Source of the DNA: Anaerolineaceae bacterium
GTDB lineage: Bacteria; Chloroflexota; Anaerolineae; Aggregatilineales; Phototrophicaceae
NCBI GenBank assembly: GCA_002699585.1
Contig: PABP01000008.1
Coordinates: 1 to 64,000 of the forward strand
DNA length: 64,000 nucleotides
Direction: 5' to 3'
Of this stretch, positions 36,555 to 43,811 are shown in pieces. Within the stretch, counting starts at the first letter, position 1, and every line of letters begins with the position of its first letter. A program made the position numbers and the translations under genes. The notes beneath the pieces were generated by a model. It made no database searches and had not been told where the DNA came from. It saw only the letters and a program-made list of their open reading frames with translations.

Positions 36555-36557
36555 TAT

Positions 36558-37463
36558 TTATCGCCCAAATGCATTAAACGGATTCACGCGCGTCAATTGG
36601 TCAATTTGGGCCTCGCTGATGCTTGCATCACGCATCTTGGGCACGAATACACTGGGCACATGCGTAAAAATGTTGGCCTGAGACAAATCGTGCCAACCCT
36701 GGTCGTGGCTTAGCAGCAGCTTATCGCCGTAGCCTGCATCCAGCAGCGCTTGCGTATCGGCTAAAAATTCATCATCCTTATCATAGTCGGCATGGATAGC
36801 ATCGAACTCCATCCACAGGCCGCGCTTGGCAATCTCCATGCGCTGGGCCTTATCGGGGTCCGCCTGGGTATGAATCCACAGGAAGCGATCAGCCGTATAG
36901 CCGACTTCCTCGATGATAGCCAACTGGTCCAGCACCACCCGCCCACGAATGGTATGGCTGCCGATGAGCGCATTGGTCTCTTTGCCTGCGCGTGCCGCCG
37001 CCCGCAGAATCTTCTTCTCAGTTTCGGTCATGCCATCGTCGCCCGCACTCAGCTTGATCCAGGCCGCGCGTACGCCCGTTTCCTCGATGCCCTCGGTCAA
37101 TTCCTTCAGCATCCACTCGTAAATCATGTCCTCAGCGGAATAATGCGCCCAGGGCGGTATCCAGGGTTCGCGGTAGATGCCCGTCGGCACCACCACCGGC
37201 AGATTCACGGCTTCGCTAATGGCCTTATCGATGTCCACGCGCCGCCCCACCCCGGTCGGGGAGCACTCCACGATAGCCGTCACACCCGCCGCCATCGCCT
37301 TTTCCACGATAGGCCGCATCGTCTCAACCGCCTCGTCAACATCCTGCTCGCCATAACCGGGCTGATCCCAGGTTTTTAAATCCACAAACAGATGCTCATG
37401 CGGCAAAATCAGCCCAAAGTCATCCAGAGATTTTTCGCCAAGTGTGGTGATCAAAGTCGTCAT
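36558..37463 (-). CDS. Phosphotriesterase-family metal hydrolase
   Basis: 301 residues. The metal-binding set of the PTE family can be placed: H-x-H in LPHEHLF (residues 22-24), bridging Lys in AAWIKLSAG, His in LIGSHT, His in FLWIHTQ and Asp in LLSHDQGW. The order and spacing match the family, whose members are lactonases or phosphotriesterases; the substrate cannot be read. GAGGAA about 10 bases upstream sets the start. The stop is 4 bp from a family A repeat. Confidence 0.9.
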   Translation of the reverse strand: MTTLITTLGEKSLDDFGLILPHEHLFVDLKTWDQPGYGEQDVDEAVETMRPIVEKAMAAGVTAIVECSPTGVGRRVDIDKAISEAVNLPVVVPTGIYREPWIPPWAHYSAEDMIYEWMLKELTEGIEETGVRAAWIKLSAGDDGMTETEKKILRAAARAGKETNALIGSHTIRGRVVLDQLAIIEEVGYTADRFLWIHTQADPDKAQRMEIAKRGLWMEFDAIHADYDKDDEFLADTQALLDAGYGDKLLLSHDQGWHDLSQANIFTHVPSVFVPKMRDASISEAQIDQLTRVNPFNAFGR

Positions 37464-37575
37464 TTTTGTCCCATTCCTCGTAATAGCCCTAAGTTACCTT
37501 AAGTATGGCGAGTGTTGTTGACAGCGTCAAACGACTTGGTTCAAGGTCAAATTACTTATGATAAAAGCGAAACAG

Positions 37576-37604
37576 CAAAAGAGCCGGACAGCAGGTCCAG
37601 CTCT
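37576..37604 (-). terminator. Intrinsic terminator of the secreted protein gene
   Basis: Minus-strand stem AGAGCTGGAC / GTCCGGCTCT around a CTGCT loop, followed by TTTTGC. Located 57 bp past the stop codon of 37661-38122. Confidence 0.8.
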
Positions 37605-37660
37605 CGTGTAACGAATGGGGATTTAGTCAGGGGTTTTCTGCCCTGGTAGAGCAAATCGCG

Positions 37661-38122
37661 TTATTTCACAAACCAGGAATCGTAACCCCCATTCGGCGTC
37701 AGTTCCGGGAAGACCAGCACGTAGGTTTCGCCATTGTATGTCGAGGCGATCAGTTGGAATTCACCACTCGTTAGACGGTATACAGATACGCCACCACCGG
37801 AAGCGATCAAGGTATTTTCTTCCGGTTCCGACGGTACAGCGGCGATTTCTTCAGCGGATACCGTCAGCACGACGTCGGTATGCAGGACGGTGTTGCCATC
37901 GTCATCGGTGAAGGAATACAGCGGCGCCCAGATTTCCAGGCTTTCACCATCGCCATAGACCACCACTGGCGATGCATCGCTGTTGTTGATGCGACCATCA
38001 TCAAAGTGCGGGCCCCCGTCTTCAGTGGCTTCTGCGGCGAATACGGGTGCAACGGCCATCAGGCTCACCATCAGCCCAACGAGAATCAAGAGTGTCGATT
38101 TACGGTTCATGCGAATGTTCAT
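37661..38122 (-). CDS. Small secreted protein of unknown function
   Basis: 153 residues from the ATG at 38122, which has GGAGG 5 bases upstream. A signal peptide is clear (MNIRMNRKSTLLILVGLMVS...APVFAAEA). The mature part is acidic and beta-rich (DGGPHFDDGRINNSDASPVVVYGDGESLEIWAPL, a C-terminal GEFQLIASTYNGETYVLVFPELTPNGGYDSWFVK) and has no Cys. No family is recognised. Its start codon and upstream region are duplicated at 38568-38725. Confidence 0.75.
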   Translation of the reverse strand: MNIRMNRKSTLLILVGLMVSLMAVAPVFAAEATEDGGPHFDDGRINNSDASPVVVYGDGESLEIWAPLYSFTDDDGNTVLHTDVVLTVSAEEIAAVPSEPEENTLIASGGGVSVYRLTSGEFQLIASTYNGETYVLVFPELTPNGGYDSWFVK

Positions 38123-38269
38123 GGTTTCCTCCAAATGTGTTCATGGGTCATATGTAGTAACGGTAAATCCGCCTGATTTACTGCATATTCAGAAAATGTA
38201 AACGTGCTACGAAATGTGATACCCATTCGTAAACTGTACAGAGAACACCTTCAAAAGGTTGGGAATTGC
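38111..38269. repeat. Direct repeat D, left copy (start and promoter of secreted gene)
   Basis: About 159 bp covering the first codons, ribosome site and upstream sequence of the secreted-protein gene. It matches 38568-38725 with about 90% identity by eye (shared blocks CCTCCAAATGTGTTCATGGG, GTAGTAACGGTAAATCCGCC, GATACCCATTCGTAAACT). Confidence 0.85.
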
Positions 38270-38467
38270 TCAGAGCACCCCAGGGCCGCTCCATGTAAGA
38301 AGAGGTCCATCCTGGTCACTAACGGGCCACATGCTCTAACCATAGACTGCATTGCATGGATGATGGTTAACCACACCCTAAATTGGCTTAAATTGGCTTA
38401 AGAGAATATGCGATATTGGTAAATTTGTTGGGGGGTTATCATCGGCATATGACAAATCGGAGCACGG

Positions 38468-38566
38468 CTGGAACGTGGCGTAACGGCTGCACAAGCAGTC
38501 GAGGTCATGGGCCAGTTGATCGAGCAATATGGCCAGTTTGGTTCCGACGTGCCCACCCAATCACAT
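38468..38566 (+). pseudogene. Fragment of C69 dipeptidase gene
   Basis: About 99 bp nearly identical to bases 39855-39953 of the dipeptidase gene (only a few substitutions), with no flanking dipeptidase sequence. It is joined directly to the right copy of repeat D. The resulting minus-strand frame begins MNIR from the copied start and stops after 24 codons. A dead remnant of a duplication followed by deletion. Confidence 0.85.
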
Positions 38567-38567
38567 T

Positions 38568-38725
38568 GCGAATATTCATTGGTTCCTCCAAATGTGTTCA
38601 TGGGTCATCTGTAGTAACGGTAAATCCGCCTGATTTATTGCACGTTCAGAAAATGTAAACATGCTACGAAATGTGATACCCATTCGTAAACTCTACAGAG
38701 AGCACCCTCAAGAGTTGGGAATTGC
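38568..38725. repeat. Direct repeat D, right copy
   Basis: Second copy of the secreted-gene start and upstream region, now fused to the dipeptidase fragment. The remaining part of the 643-bp gap (38270-38467) holds only a short tandem duplication (AAATTGGCTT twice near 38380-38400) and no gene. Confidence 0.8.
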
Positions 38726-38765
38726 CGAAGCGAGTTTCGCCAGATCATCATGAACGGGAACAAGC

Positions 38766-39425
38766 ATGTCACTCACTCTGGAACAGGTCATTCTGCTGAT
38801 TGCGCCGCCTATTCTGGTCACGACGACCTACATGACGTTCAAATATGCGGCACGACGCTTTGGCACTCAGATGGGCTATCTGTGCGGATTTCTCTTTTAC
38901 TGGATCATCTGGTGTTTGCTACTGCCGCTGCTGATTATCGGCCCTAATCGGCTTGGGGAATTGTTCACGCCCGCCGCTGCACCATTTGGCAATCCAGCCT
39001 GGTTGGGCCTCCTATTGTTGATCGGTCCGCCGCTGGCGACATTCTTGACAGGTTTCCGCAAGCGGATTCAAACAGCAAGTCTGACGATCCTCGTCGCATC
39101 AGCTTTGTATGCGCTGGCTAATGGCTCCCTGGAGGAAATCCTCTGGCGCGGCACCTATGTCTCTGTTTTCCCGGATGACTGGTTTTTCGGCTATCTCTAT
39201 CCGGCAATCTGGTTCGGACTGTGGCACATTTCGCCGCAGGTGGTCTATCCTAGCCCGATGGGCAGCTTGCCTTTCGCGTTGATGGCCATCCTGCTGGGTC
39301 TGGTGTGGGGTTTCATCGCCATGACGACCGGGTCTATTCTATGGGTGGTTGTGGCCCATGTTTTGCTCAACTTCGCCGGATTGACAGGTTTTTCGTTCCT
39401 CCGCAGTCCCAATCCAGGCGATTGA
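38766..39425 (+). CDS. CPBP-family intramembrane glutamic protease
   Basis: 219 residues with about seven membrane helices. The Abi/CPBP (Rce1-type) motifs are complete: E-E-x-x-x-R (SLEEILWRG, Glu123/Glu124, Arg128), F-x-x-x-H (FGLWHIS, His154) and H-x-x-x-N (HVLLNF, His198, Asn202). A membrane protease or scaffold. It reads towards the dipeptidase gene, 66 bp away, and the two may be cotranscribed. Confidence 0.9.
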   Translation: MSLTLEQVILLIAPPILVTTTYMTFKYAARRFGTQMGYLCGFLFYWIIWCLLLPLLIIGPNRLGELFTPAAAPFGNPAWLGLLLLIGPPLATFLTGFRKRIQTASLTILVASALYALANGSLEEILWRGTYVSVFPDDWFFGYLYPAIWFGLWHISPQVVYPSPMGSLPFALMAILLGLVWGFIAMTTGSILWVVVAHVLLNFAGLTGFSFLRSPNPGD

Positions 39426-39491
39426 AATGACAAGCCGCTGGCAAAACGGTAAAGTTGAGATGAAAGTAAATTATTTTTTAAGGACAACATC

Positions 39492-40892
39492 ATGTGTGAT
39501 ACATGGGTCGCCCTAGCCGATGCAACCGCCACCCAGCAAGTCATCTTTGCCAAAAACAGCGACCGCCCTACCTTTGACTGCCAACCGCTGATTCGCTACC
39601 CGGCCCAGGATTGGCCAGCTAACAGCCACATTGAACTCGAATATCGCCAGATTCCGCAGGTGCCGCATACCTACGCCAACCTCGGCTCCAGCCCATATTG
39701 GTCCTGGGGCTATGAAGAAGGCATCAACGAGCATGGCGTTGTCATCGGCAACGAAGCCATCTACACGCGCACATTTGGCCAGTTAGCCGCTGCTTATCAA
39801 GCGGGTGAGGCTGTCGAACTGGGCCTGGTTGGCATGGATTTGATTCGCCTGGGCCTGGAACGTGGCGCAACGGCAGCACAAGCCGTCGAGGTCATGGGCC
39901 AGTTGATCGAGCAATATGGCCAGTTTGGTTCCGGCGTGCCCACCCAATCGCATGTTGAGGGCGGCTACGACAATTCCTTCATCATCGCCGACCCGACCGA
40001 AGCCTATGTATTGGAAGCGCTCGGCAAGCGTTGGGCAGCACGGCGCATCACATCAGGCTATGCTGCTATCTCCAACCAGATGACCATCCGCCAACAGTGG
40101 GACCTCGGTTCTGAGGATCTCGAAGCCTTTGCACGGCAATCCGGCTGGCCAGTGGACGCGCCCTTCGACCTGGCGCGCGCCTACATCGACGAGGGCAAAC
40201 CACGCCAGTTATCGCACATTCGCCTGATGCGCTCTCAACAGTTGCTAGAACAGCGCAGCCGGGACATCACCCCGAAATGGATGATGCGCATTGCCAGGGA
40301 CCACTATGAAGATAGCTTTTTGCAGGGGCCTTATTTCGATGCTGCCGAACCGGATTTCCTGTCGATCTGTATGCACGTTTCGCCAGCGGATTTCACCTGG
40401 GGCAATACGGCCAGTTCATGTGTTGCCCCCTTACCAACATCAGAACAGGACCTGCCCTACTTCTGGTGGACGCCCGGACCACCCTGTAACGGCTGCTACG
40501 TGCCCTTCTTCGTCCATAGCAGCCAACTGCCGCCAACCGTCAGCCAGGCAGGGGTCGCGGGTAAGCAAGTTCGCACACCGCCGGATGCCCCCGCCGACCG
40601 CTATGCATCCGACTCCTATTGGTGGCGCTTCCGTCAGTTGATGGACCGCGTCAAGGGCGATTCCATCAGGAGCATCCCCGGCCTATATGCGGAACGCAAC
40701 GCAATCGTGCGCGAGCACTTCGACGCCCTGGAAGCGGATTTCATGAAACAGCTTCCATCTGTCATGCGTCAGGCCACCGCCGACGACTCATTGAACCCGC
40801 GCATACTCGATGCTTTTACAGATGATTGTGTCCATCGGGTGCTAGCAGCCGTTGAAAACCTGCTTGAGCAATTCGGAGAACCCGCAATCTGA
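39492..40892 (+). CDS. C69-family dipeptidase (secernin-like)
   Basis: 466 residues. The N-terminal nucleophile family starts with MCDTWVAL, where Cys2 becomes the catalytic N-terminal residue after Met removal. Further marks are FAKNSDRP, GINEHGVVIGNEAI (with the Asn and Glu of the oxyanion region), and VEGGYDNSFIIADPTEAYVLEALGKRWAARRI. It lacks a signal peptide, consistent with an intracellular dipeptidase. AGGA precedes the ATG. Bases 39855-39953 also occur as a stray fragment at 38468-38566. Confidence 0.92.
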   Translation: MCDTWVALADATATQQVIFAKNSDRPTFDCQPLIRYPAQDWPANSHIELEYRQIPQVPHTYANLGSSPYWSWGYEEGINEHGVVIGNEAIYTRTFGQLAAAYQAGEAVELGLVGMDLIRLGLERGATAAQAVEVMGQLIEQYGQFGSGVPTQSHVEGGYDNSFIIADPTEAYVLEALGKRWAARRITSGYAAISNQMTIRQQWDLGSEDLEAFARQSGWPVDAPFDLARAYIDEGKPRQLSHIRLMRSQQLLEQRSRDITPKWMMRIARDHYEDSFLQGPYFDAAEPDFLSICMHVSPADFTWGNTASSCVAPLPTSEQDLPYFWWTPGPPCNGCYVPFFVHSSQLPPTVSQAGVAGKQVRTPPDAPADRYASDSYWWRFRQLMDRVKGDSIRSIPGLYAERNAIVREHFDALEADFMKQLPSVMRQATADDSLNPRILDAFTDDCVHRVLAAVENLLEQFGEPAI

Positions 40893-40993
40893 TTGAGCAA
40901 TCTGCCCTATTGAACGCTCGTTACGACGACCGTCGTTGAACCAATGTGCGATCAATGGACTTTGCGCCCCATCCCAACATTCGATATGCTTAT

Positions 40994-41023
40994 GGGTGAT
41001 ATACATACCTGCTAATATCACCC
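40994..41023. promoter_or_regulatory. 9-bp inverted repeat in 304-bp gap
   Basis: GGGTGATAT (40994-41002) and ATATCACCC (41015-41023) around a 12-base loop. There is no T-run after it, so it is not a standard terminator. It may be an operator for the VOC-thioredoxin genes downstream or an RNA hairpin at the end of the dipeptidase transcript. Nothing else is seen in the gap. Confidence 0.4.
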
Positions 41024-41196
41024 TGGTGCATCCACGATAATGTGATTATCTGCTTGATTGATGCGGATTTCTTAGGCAAGCATGCTCATTTCATTCGTCA
41101 TTCACATGGCGTAAATCACTTTTCTAGACTGCAATCACCTTTTAGACACAAACAGCAATGTCAATCCGAGAATTTGTTCCAGGTAGGAGTAAATGA

Positions 41197-41622
41197 ATGC
41201 CGACTGAAACCAGCGGAAATTCGATTATCAAGGGATGTGGTACCCATCACATCGCTGTGCAAACCCGTGATTGGGCTGCTTCCATGCGGTTGTATCAGGA
41301 CGTGTTGGGCATGACCCTGGTGGCCGAGTTTGGGTCCCCAGAGCGCAAGATCGTCCTTCTGGATATTGGCGACGGCAGTCACATGGAGTTGTTTGAACCG
41401 ACTGCCGATACGGTGGCGGTCGATGCCCCGGCAGCCAATGACCCGATTATGCATTTTGCCCTGGCGACCACCGATACACGCGCGGCACTTGAACACGTTC
41501 GGCAAGCAGGCTATGAAATTACTGTCGAGCCAAAGGATGTGACCTTAGATACATTGAACGTCACCATCGCCTTTTTCAAAGGCCCAAATGGCGAAATCAT
41601 TGAGTTTTTTCAGACACATTAG
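41197..41622 (+). CDS. VOC-family lyase (glyoxalase I-like)
   Basis: 141 residues. CGTHHIAVQTRDWAASMRLYQDVLGMTLV gives the first His ligand, DGSHMELFEP the Glu of the first module, then MHFALATTDTRAALEHVRQAGYEI gives the second His and IAFFKGPNGEIIEFFQ the second Glu. All four metal ligands seem present, unlike the VOC protein at 13205. AGGAG lies 7 bases upstream. It is followed after 30 bp by the thioredoxin-like gene, with which it forms an operon closed by the terminator at 42272. Confidence 0.88.
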   Translation: MPTETSGNSIIKGCGTHHIAVQTRDWAASMRLYQDVLGMTLVAEFGSPERKIVLLDIGDGSHMELFEPTADTVAVDAPAANDPIMHFALATTDTRAALEHVRQAGYEITVEPKDVTLDTLNVTIAFFKGPNGEIIEFFQTH

Positions 41623-41652
41623 TTCCATACACTAGTTAAGGAGAGAGATGTT

Positions 41653-42234
41653 ATGGCATTTACATTGCAACTCGGAGAATCAGCCCCGGACTTTTCATTG
41701 CCAGCAACCGATGGCAAGACCTATCAATTGTCAGATTTTAATGATGATGTGTTGGTCGTGTTCTTTACCTGTAACCATTGCCCGTATGTAATAGGGTCGG
41801 ATGAAGTCACGCGCCAAACTGCCGAAAAATTCGCGGATCAGGGCGTTCGGTTCGTCGGCATCAATGCCAACAGCGAAAATACCCACCCCGATGATGATTT
41901 TGACCATATGGTCAGCCGCATGGAAGAAAATAACTTCCCCTGGCTGTACCTGCGCGATGAATCCCAGGACGTTGCCAAGGCGTATGGAGCCTTACGGACC
42001 CCGCACTTCTATGTCTTCGATAAGGATCGCAAGCTGGTTTACACGGGCCGCGCTGTAGATAATCCCAAAGATACCAGCAAAATGACGGTCAACGACCTGG
42101 ACCGTGCCTTGGAAGAGCATCTGGCTGGCAAGCCCATCAGTGTCCCCATAACCAACCCGCTCGGCTGCAATGTGAAGTGGGACGGTCAAGATGCCCACTG
42201 GATGCCCGCCGAAGCTTGCGACCTGGTTTACTAA
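41653..42234 (+). CDS. Thioredoxin-like peroxiredoxin-family protein
   Basis: 193 residues. The start [29 protein letters not shown] is typical of AhpC/TSA-type proteins. The active site is the strand [10 protein letters not shown] (C-x-x-C followed by Pro), and [20 protein letters not shown] supplies the cis-Pro loop. The TCNHCPYV type groups with cytoplasmic thioredoxin-like proteins of unclear partner. AAGGAG is upstream; second gene of the VOC operon. Confidence 0.9.
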   Translation: MAFTLQLGESAPDFSLPATDGKTYQLSDFNDDVLVVFFTCNHCPYVIGSDEVTRQTAEKFADQGVRFVGINANSENTHPDDDFDHMVSRMEENNFPWLYLRDESQDVAKAYGALRTPHFYVFDKDRKLVYTGRAVDNPKDTSKMTVNDLDRALEEHLAGKPISVPITNPLGCNVKWDGQDAHWMPAEACDLVY

Positions 42235-42271
42235 ACAAGAATCGCACCTCATCACAATAAGCTATCTTAGT

Positions 42272-42300
42272 GAGGCATCCACATGGATGCCTCGTTTTTT
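42272..42300 (+). terminator. Intrinsic terminator after the thioredoxin-like gene
   Basis: Perfect stem GAGGCATCC / GGATGCCTC with an ACAT loop, then G and a run of T. Confidence 0.9.
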
Positions 42301-42360
42301 TATGCAGCAGTCCGCCTACCCTATTGACAGCCAGCATGCTCTGGGTATATGCTAACTATA

Positions 42361-42380
42361 AATAACCGACCAGTCGGTAG
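42361..42380. promoter_or_regulatory. TetR-type operator, site 1
   Basis: AATAACCGACCAGTCGGTAG with a perfect ACCGAC-CA-GTCGGT core, ending 6 bp before the TetR start codon. The reverse complement (CTACCGACTGGTCGGTTATT) matches site 2 at 42990-43009 in 18 of 20 bases. Confidence 0.75.
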
Positions 42381-42386
42381 ATTATT

Positions 42387-42971
42387 ATGCCAAGACCTGA
42401 TGTTAGCCAAGAACGTAAAGCACAAATCCTACAGGCTGCACTGGAACTATTCAGCCAATCCGGTTACGAAGCCGCCTCGATGAATGACCTGGCCGCCAGA
42501 TGCAACCTGAGCAAAGCCGCTATCTATCATTACTTTGATAGCAAAGACGCTATCTTGTTGGCCCTCACCGAGTCCATCTTCCAGGCGGATACCCGTGAAC
42601 TGCTGGCCCTGGAGCAAAGCCCCCTGCCAGCCGAAGAACGCTTGCGTACCTATATGCAAAGCCTGGTAGAAGCGATTCAGGCGCTAAAGCCGCTGCATGG
42701 CATGTTCATGGAGTTCTATAGTCAGGCGACACGCACAGACGCTATTCGGGGCCATTTACAGCGGTATTACGATCAGTATGAGCGCACCCTGACGACGATC
42801 TTCCAGCAAGGCATCGACAGCGGCGAATTTGCGGCCCACGACGCCCAGCAGGCTACCCAGGCGCTTATGGTCGCTATCGACGGTGCCATCGTGCTTAGCA
42901 TCATCCGGCAAATCGACCTGGGACAGCTCATCAATCAAGCGCTGGATGTCATTCTGCGGGCTATGCACTAG
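42387..42971 (+). CDS. TetR-family transcriptional regulator
   Basis: 194 residues. The N-terminal helix-turn-helix is typical (RKAQILQAALELFSQSGYEAASMNDLAARCNLSKAAIYHYFDSKDAILLAL), followed by an all-helical ligand domain that resembles the YsiA/TetR_C group. No Shine-Dalgarno precedes the ATG; the operator ends 6 bp upstream, so the transcript may be leaderless. It should repress itself and the deazaflavin oxidoreductase gene through the paired operators. The inducer is unknown. Confidence 0.92.
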   Translation: MPRPDVSQERKAQILQAALELFSQSGYEAASMNDLAARCNLSKAAIYHYFDSKDAILLALTESIFQADTRELLALEQSPLPAEERLRTYMQSLVEAIQALKPLHGMFMEFYSQATRTDAIRGHLQRYYDQYERTLTTIFQQGIDSGEFAAHDAQQATQALMVAIDGAIVLSIIRQIDLGQLINQALDVILRAMH

Positions 42972-42989
42972 TTTTTTTGCCAGAATAAT

Positions 42990-43009
42990 CTACCGATTGG
43001 TCAGTTATT
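42990..43009. promoter_or_regulatory. TetR-type operator, site 2
   Basis: CTACCGATTGGTCAGTTATT, the reverse-oriented partner of site 1, lying between the TetR stop and the oxidoreductase start. Shared consensus: CTACCGAYTGGTCRGTTATT. Confidence 0.75.
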
Positions 43010-43048
43010 GTCATCGATCAAGTGGTTACGAAGTTTGAGGAAACAACC

Positions 43049-43534
43049 ATGACACAAGCAAACACTAAACAAGCCAAATCCCCTACCGGACTCTCACGGT
43101 TGCTGTGGCGTGCGCCGATCTGGTTCTACCGTTTCAACCTGGGCTGGCTGCTAACCGGGCGCATGATGCTCATCAACCATATTGGCCGCAAAAGCGGCAA
43201 ACCACGCCAGAATGTGGTTGAGGTCGCCCGCTATGACAAAGCCACCAACACGCGCTACGTCTGCTCCGGCTTCGGCCAACAGTCGCATTGGTATCGTAAT
43301 TTAGAGGCCCACCCGGATGTTACGATCCAGACCGCGGGCAAAAAACTGGCTGTCCACGCCAAGCTGCTCTCCCCCGATGAAAGCGCCGACGAGATGCAGC
43401 GCTATGTCGAACACAACCCCAAGCTCATCAAGGAGCTACTACGCGTCGTCGGCTATGATGTGCCCGATTCAATGCAAGGTTATCGGCAGCTCGCGCACGA
43501 CAAAATGCCCTTTGTCGCCTTTATTCCACGCTAA
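43049..43534 (+). CDS. Deazaflavin (F420)-dependent oxidoreductase-like protein
   Basis: 161 residues from the ATG at 43049, which has TGAGGA 7 bases upstream (a GTG 27 bases earlier has none). DUF385/Ddn-type split barrel: APIWFYRFNLGWLLTGRMMLINHIGRKSGKPRQNVVEV, with the cofactor-binding GRKSG, then FGQQSHWYRNLEAHPDVTIQTAGKKLAV. A relative of the protein at 11757. The paired operator places it under control of the adjacent TetR regulator, which suggests a role in detoxifying a small lipophilic compound. Confidence 0.88.
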   Translation: MTQANTKQAKSPTGLSRLLWRAPIWFYRFNLGWLLTGRMMLINHIGRKSGKPRQNVVEVARYDKATNTRYVCSGFGQQSHWYRNLEAHPDVTIQTAGKKLAVHAKLLSPDESADEMQRYVEHNPKLIKELLRVVGYDVPDSMQGYRQLAHDKMPFVAFIPR

Positions 43535-43561
43535 AGCTCCATTATCACCTAATTACCTTGC

Positions 43562-43581
43562 GGACGCAGCGTGCTGCGTCC
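43562..43581. repeat. Palindrome related to family B
   Basis: GGACGCAGC-GT-GCTGCGTCC, a perfect 9-bp inverted repeat followed by CTGCG. The outer arms differ from GTAGGGGC, but its position next to family B copy 6 and the shared layout suggest a subtype. Confidence 0.6.
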
Positions 43582-43608
43582 CTGCGCCAGCCCCTAATTA
43601 CGATATAC

Positions 43609-43636
43609 GTAGGAGCACAATATATTGTGCCCCTAC
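43609..43636. repeat. Palindromic repeat, family B copy 6
   Basis: Nearly identical to copy 1 (half-site GTAGGAGCACAATA, one arm changed G to A). In the gap before the beta-CASP nuclease gene. Confidence 0.85.
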
Positions 43637-43660
43637 CCCGACTCTCACTTTCCTCTTTAT

Positions 43661-43732
43661 CTCTGTGCCTCTGTGCCTTCCAGACTTCACGCCTTTGCGT
43701 TATATCTTTTCTCTGTGTGCTCTGTGGTGAAC
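43661..43732. repeat. CTCTGTG-type simple repeat
   Basis: CTCTGTGCCTCTGTGCC followed later by CTCTGTGTGCTCTGTGGTGA. Such CTCTGTG strings are known as dispersed repeats in several Chloroflexota and cyanobacterial genomes; only this one is in the window. Confidence 0.5.
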
Positions 43733-43811
43733 TTTTCTCTTTTCCTCAGCACAGACGATATGTGCTACTATTACCCTCTAAATTTCATCATAGCAAAATG
43801 GACCCTACCCT

